Shown here: in pieces, positions 5,901 to 6,923 of the stretch
Layout of the letters: every line of letters starts with the position of its first letter
How positions within the stretch are numbered: the first letter of the stretch is position 1
DNA from: Planctomycetota bacterium
GTDB taxonomy: Bacteria; Planctomycetota; Planctomycetia; Pirellulales; Thermoguttaceae
Assembly: GCA_013202535.1 (NCBI GenBank)
Contig: JABMRP010000847.1
Coordinates: forward strand, 1 to 6,923
DNA length: 6,923 nucleotides
Direction of reading: 5' to 3'
Notes under the pieces: generated by a model
Database searches by the model: none
What the model was told of the DNA's origin: nothing
The model's input: only the letters and a program-made list of their open reading frames with translations
Made by a program: the position numbers and the translations under genes

Positions 5901-6923
5901 TCGTGCCGTCGATCTGGACCTGCATGTCGTTGGGGCCATTGCCGCCACCCCGGCCGACCGAGGAGAAGAGAAGACTATAGGGGCCGGCCTGTGTGAAGTT
6001 GATGCTCTGCGAGAGATTCCCCGTCTTCTGGACGAAGCCGCCCTGATTGCCTTCCGGCGCGTCGGGGATAAACCAGGGACTGCCATTGGAGGCGATTCCG
6101 GCACTAGCGAACGCCCAAACGGCTCCGGCCGGGTCGTAGCTCCAATTGATGGCCGGCGTCTCGAAGCCGGCATTGGCCACCACCGCGCCGGCATCGCCCA
6201 GCTTGAGCGTGCCTTGGGTGATGGTCGTCGGTCCGGCGTAGGTGTTGTGCGCGGCTAGGGTTAGGATGTTGGTGCCACCGCCCCAGGTACCGCCCTTGGT
6301 GAGGCCGCCGGGGCCGGTGACTTCGCCGGTCAGCTTGAGATGGTTGGTGACGTGGCCGCCGATGTTGCTGGTGGCGTTGAGCGTGATCTGACCGCTGATG
6401 GTGTACTCGCCGAATCCGGCCCCGCCGCCGTCGGCGTAGATGGCGTCCTTGCCGTCGACACTGCCCAGTCCGTTGAGTACGAAGTCGTTGGTGATGATGG
6501 ACGAACCGGAGTTGAACCAGGGCATGAAGTTGGCCCCGTCGGCAATCGAGACGGTGCCCGAGCCCATCGCGCCCGCGCTTCGGGGCCGGAGACCGCCCTG
6601 CAAAACGGTCGTGCCGCCGCTGTAGGTGTTCGTTCCGGTAAGCTCCATCGTGCCCGCGCCCGTCTTGGTCAGGGCACCGGAGCCGTCGATCATGCCGTTG
6701 AGCTTGGGATTGAAACCGTTGGTGTCGACGGTGCCGCCGCCGGCATTGAGGGTCATGGGCACGGTGGTGGTGAAACTCGCGGTCGTCTTGAGCGTGCCGC
6801 CATCGAAGGTGAAGCCGCTGGCGCCGGTGTTGCCGCCGAGGCTGTTGGCCTGGAGCGTACCGCCGCTGCCGAGCTTGATGATGGGTACGTCGAGCGTACC
6901 GCCGGTGTGGACGAGCGTACCAC
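2986..6923 (-). CDS. Giant PATR beta-strand-repeat surface protein with PEP-CTERM anchor (5' end outside window)
   Basis: The frame is open from the right edge (6921) to the TAG at 2986-2988, giving 1311 visible residues. The start codon lies beyond the window; an in-frame GTG at 6760-6762 is not a credible start, because repeat sequence continues upstream of it. Residue numbers here count from that GTG. Eight autotransporter-associated beta-strand repeats of the form LTKxGxGxLxLxGxNTYSGGTTxxxGTL begin near residues 31, 154, 402, 523, 658, 787, 908 and 1041. A jelly-roll-like domain interrupts the repeats at about 195-338. Longer duplicated modules cover 69-158, 428-525, 558-683, 686-812, 813-910 and 955-1045. 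Residues 1085-1215 form the usual closing region (AGNGTIANNV, then AGGTISAGDALGKL, then DGFVPVSGDFFDVLTA). The protein ends in a PEP-CTERM signal. PATR regions are expected to form a right-handed beta-solenoid. No beta-barrel autotransporter domain is present, so the repeats are shared but the export route is not. Likely role: exported, exosortase-processed surface or matrix protein, perhaps adhesive (inference). Confidence 0.9.
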   Translation of the reverse strand, partial: GTLVHTGGTLDVPIIKLGSGGTLQANSLGGNTGASGFTFDGGTLKTTASFTTTVPMTLNAGGGTVDTNGFNPKLNGMIDGSGALTKTGAGTMELTGTNTYSGGTTVLQGGLRPRSAGAMGSGTVSIADGANFMPWFNSGSSIITNDFVLNGLGSVDGKDAIYADGGGAGFGEYTISGQITLNATSNIGGHVTNHLKLTGEVTGPGGLTKGGTWGGGTNILTLAAHNTYAGPTTITQGTLKLGDAGAVVANAGFETPAINWSYDPAGAVWAFASAGIASNGSPWFIPDAPEGNQGGFVQKTGNLSQSINFTQAGPYSLLFSSVGRGGGNGPNDMQVQIDGTNLLSWTPAQAAWTTYLSGPITLTAGSHTLNFAGQISPSDKSSVVDLVRIVHDRIPDGSAVSISAGATLDLNNTAEMIGPLSGAGGSSVTLGSGALIVNSTANSTFSGAISGTGELYKTGPAQLLLNGASTYSGGTTVADGIVRIDNGQALGTGAVSVADGASLMFWASSAMTVENDIILRGMGPGPGRPALNQDGGAGLVTINGNVLLAATSDIGVGGSSWNDMRINGIVSGPGGMVVKEENNTGAQKRTLFLSGANTYTGATDITSGTVNIQHNNALGAGGHTTGTMTWIRNGAALELQGDITTNEHAHFQGAGPSGGGAIRNISGTNTMTDSYAMDANSTIGVDAGTLVFQTTRPEGSLYDAPSGTYQLTKVGAGTLQFNGPNTYSGITYINEGTINIRNDSGLGSGGHTSGTMTWIRDGAALELQGGITINEHAHFQGSGPAGLGSIRSISGNNTMTDRYAMDADSTIGVDAGMLSLQNAGTATEGPVYEFGGSWHLTKVGAGQLRINGPSTYTGGTTIEAGIVRMDHGQALGTGAVSVADGASLMVWAPAAMTVANDITLNGMGISDTRPALNQDGGGGLVTLTGTVTLAATSDVGLGGSTSNDLVINGQITGPGGLVVDQASSGSGWSRQQTLILNANNDYSGGTNVTGGALRLGHANAAGPGDINVAGGANVLLWFNSGSNTVANNFTLGGMGSVAGGKDAIYADGGGAGYGEYVLSGQITLAADSNIGGHNINDLRITGKVTGSGGLTKGGGRTDENNTLFLANTGNDYTGATVVNAGTLLVNGSLLNTAGTTVTGGMLAGNGTIANNVDVLAGGTISAGDALGKLSIGGSYTSGGTMLAELGGTSPGVDYDWLAVTAIADLGGMVDVNLVDGFVPVSGDFFDVLTADGGIDGGVSDGLTGVTFDFADAPLPLTGQYWNTSIVGADGGPQALRLEVAAPEPSTVILAVLGLLGLTFVGWRKRKK
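2989..3066 (-). other. PEP-CTERM sorting signal
   Basis: The last 26 residues have the three expected parts: the PEP motif (PEPSTV), a hydrophobic helix (ILAVLGLLGLTFVGW) and a basic tail (RKRKK). In this family the signal is recognised by a membrane exosortase, which processes the protein for surface or extracellular-matrix delivery. The cognate exosortase is not in this window. Confidence 0.95.
3535..3642 (-). repeat. PATR unit 8
   Basis: Residues 1041-1076 run from LTKGGGRTDENN through NDYTGATVVNAGTLLV. This is the last unit before the non-repeat closing region that leads to the PEP-CTERM signal. Confidence 0.8.
3628..3900 (-). repeat. Module A' (second copy)
   Basis: Residues 955-1045 carry WFNSGSN, GKDAIYADGGGAGYGEY, SGQITL, SNIGGH and GSGGLTKGG. 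As in the first copy, the module ends in an LTKGG that opens the next PATR unit. Confidence 0.9.
3919..4041 (-). repeat. PATR unit 7
   Basis: Residues 908-948 have an extended lead (LVVDQASSGSGWSRQQTLIL) and the core NDYSGGTNVTGGALRLG. Confidence 0.75.
4033..4326 (-). repeat. Module B' (second copy)
   Basis: Residues 813-910 carry the same landmarks as module B (GQALGTGAVSVADGASLM, RPALNQDGG, LAATSD) and follow module C' directly. The copies differ most at the loop after GMG (PGPG against ISDT). Confidence 0.9.
4327..4707 (-). repeat. Module C' (second copy), including PATR unit 6
   Basis: Residues 686-812 repeat the landmarks of module C (TMTWIRDGAALELQG, NEHAHFQG, NTMTD, STIGVDAG) and end in LTKVGAGQLRINGPSTYTGG. 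The segment between DAG and LTKVGAG differs between the copies (TTRPEGSLYDAPSGTYQ against NAGTATEGPVYEFGGSWH). Confidence 0.9.
4714..5091 (-). repeat. Module C (first copy), including PATR unit 5
   Basis: Residues 558-683 include GTMTWIR, GAALELQG, NEHAHFQG, NTMTD, YAMDA and STIGVDAG, and end in the PATR unit LTKVGAGTLQFNGPNTYSG (from residue 658). In the first 83 residues about 62 are identical to module C', which follows almost immediately. This is the only tandem pair of the three. Confidence 0.9.
5083..5196 (-). repeat. PATR unit 4
   Basis: Residues 523-560 run from MVVKEENNTG through TLFLSGANTYTGATDITSGTV. The lead strand is longer than consensus, but the NTYTGAT core is clear. Confidence 0.75.
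5188..5481 (-). repeat. Module B (first copy)
   Basis: Residues 428-525 include GQALGTGAVSVADGASLM, RPALNQDGG, LAATSD and GPGGMVV. About 71 of 98 positions are identical, without gaps, to module B' at 4033-4326. Confidence 0.9.
5470..5559 (-). repeat. PATR unit 3
   Basis: Residues 402-431 (LYKTGPAQLLLNGASTYSGG and onward) keep the STYSGGTT core. The unit runs directly into module B. Confidence 0.8.
5749..6180 (-). other. Jelly-roll (galactose-binding-like) domain inserted in the repeat solenoid
   Basis: Residues about 195-338 are not PATR sequence. They start with NAGFETPAINW and contain WAFASAGIASNGSPW, APEGNQGGFVQ, LSQSINFTQAGPYSLLFSS, MQVQIDG, ITLTAGSHTLNFAG and VVDLVRIV. This strand order and the NAGFETP opening are typical of secreted carbohydrate-binding-like beta-sandwich domains. 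Ligand binding is inferred, and no specific sugar can be named. The PATR pattern resumes at IPDGSAVSISAGATLDLNN straight after. Confidence 0.7.
6196..6303 (-). repeat. PATR unit 2
   Basis: Residues 154-189 run from LTKGGTWGGG through NTYAGPTTITQGTLKLG. The TLKLG end is normally followed by a strand such as IPDGSAVSI. Here that strand appears only after the inserted domain. Confidence 0.8.
6289..6558 (-). repeat. Module A (first copy) of the mirror-ordered duplication
   Basis: Residues 69-158 include WFNSGSS, GKDAIYADGGGAGFGEY, SGQITL and SNIGGH. By hand alignment about 61 of 90 positions are identical to module A' at 3628-3900, with one gap. At the DNA level 33 bases are identical (6422-6454 and 3761-3793), over the codons for GKDAIYADGGG. 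Confidence 0.9.
6586..6672 (-). repeat. PATR unit 1
   Basis: Residues 31-59 begin LTKTGAGTMELTGTNTYSGG, which is close to the family consensus. It follows a typical lead-in (AGGGTVDTNGFNPKLNGMI). This is the most consensus-like of the eight units. Confidence 0.85.

Noticed and set aside
3628..6558. CRISPR or DNA-level satellite array
   Set aside because: The repetition follows codons and protein modules with diverged third positions. There are no short identical repeats with regular unique spacers.
6760..6762. GTG as the start codon of the PEP-CTERM protein
   Set aside because: The same frame stays open to the window edge and encodes typical repeat sequence there (for example ASGFTFDGGTLKTT), so the gene begins outside the window.

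Overview
The window most likely comes from a planctomycete or a related high-GC bacterium that uses PEP-CTERM/exosortase sorting. This is inferred from three things seen together: caspase-like (peptidase C14) genes, the tail of a caspase-FGE(sulfatase-modifying factor)-type gene, and a very long protein of autotransporter-associated beta-strand repeats (PATR) ending in a PEP-CTERM signal. The DNA is GC-rich throughout. No rRNA, tRNA, CRISPR array or insertion sequence was recognised.

Layout: (1) Bases 159-2519 on the + strand hold one complete gene for an exported caspase-like protein of 786 residues. It has an intact His/Cys dyad, a middle region resembling the CsgG/FlgO fold, and a beta-rich C-terminus of unknown role. 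(2) Only 5 bases beyond its stop, on the opposite strand, lies a 99-codon remnant (2525-2824, with related sequence continuing to about 2845). It joins the His-containing half of a second caspase domain directly to the last residues of an FGE-sulfatase domain. The catalytic-Cys half and the FGE core are missing, so this looks like an internally deleted relic of a caspase-FGE fusion gene. (3) About 160 bases of spacer separate it from (4) a giant - strand gene that enters from the right edge and stops at 2986. At least 1311 residues are visible. It is a secreted, PEP-CTERM-anchored repeat protein with eight clear PATR units, an inserted jelly-roll-like domain, and three pairs of longer duplicated modules in mirror order A-B-C-C'-B'-A'.

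The three loci do not form an operon. The caspase gene is convergent with the relic and the surface-protein gene. The shared theme is the cell envelope or exterior: an exported putative protease and a surface-anchored repeat protein. A functional link between them is not demonstrated. The most unusual points are the caspase/FGE deletion relic beside a live caspase gene and the mirror-ordered modules of the surface protein.
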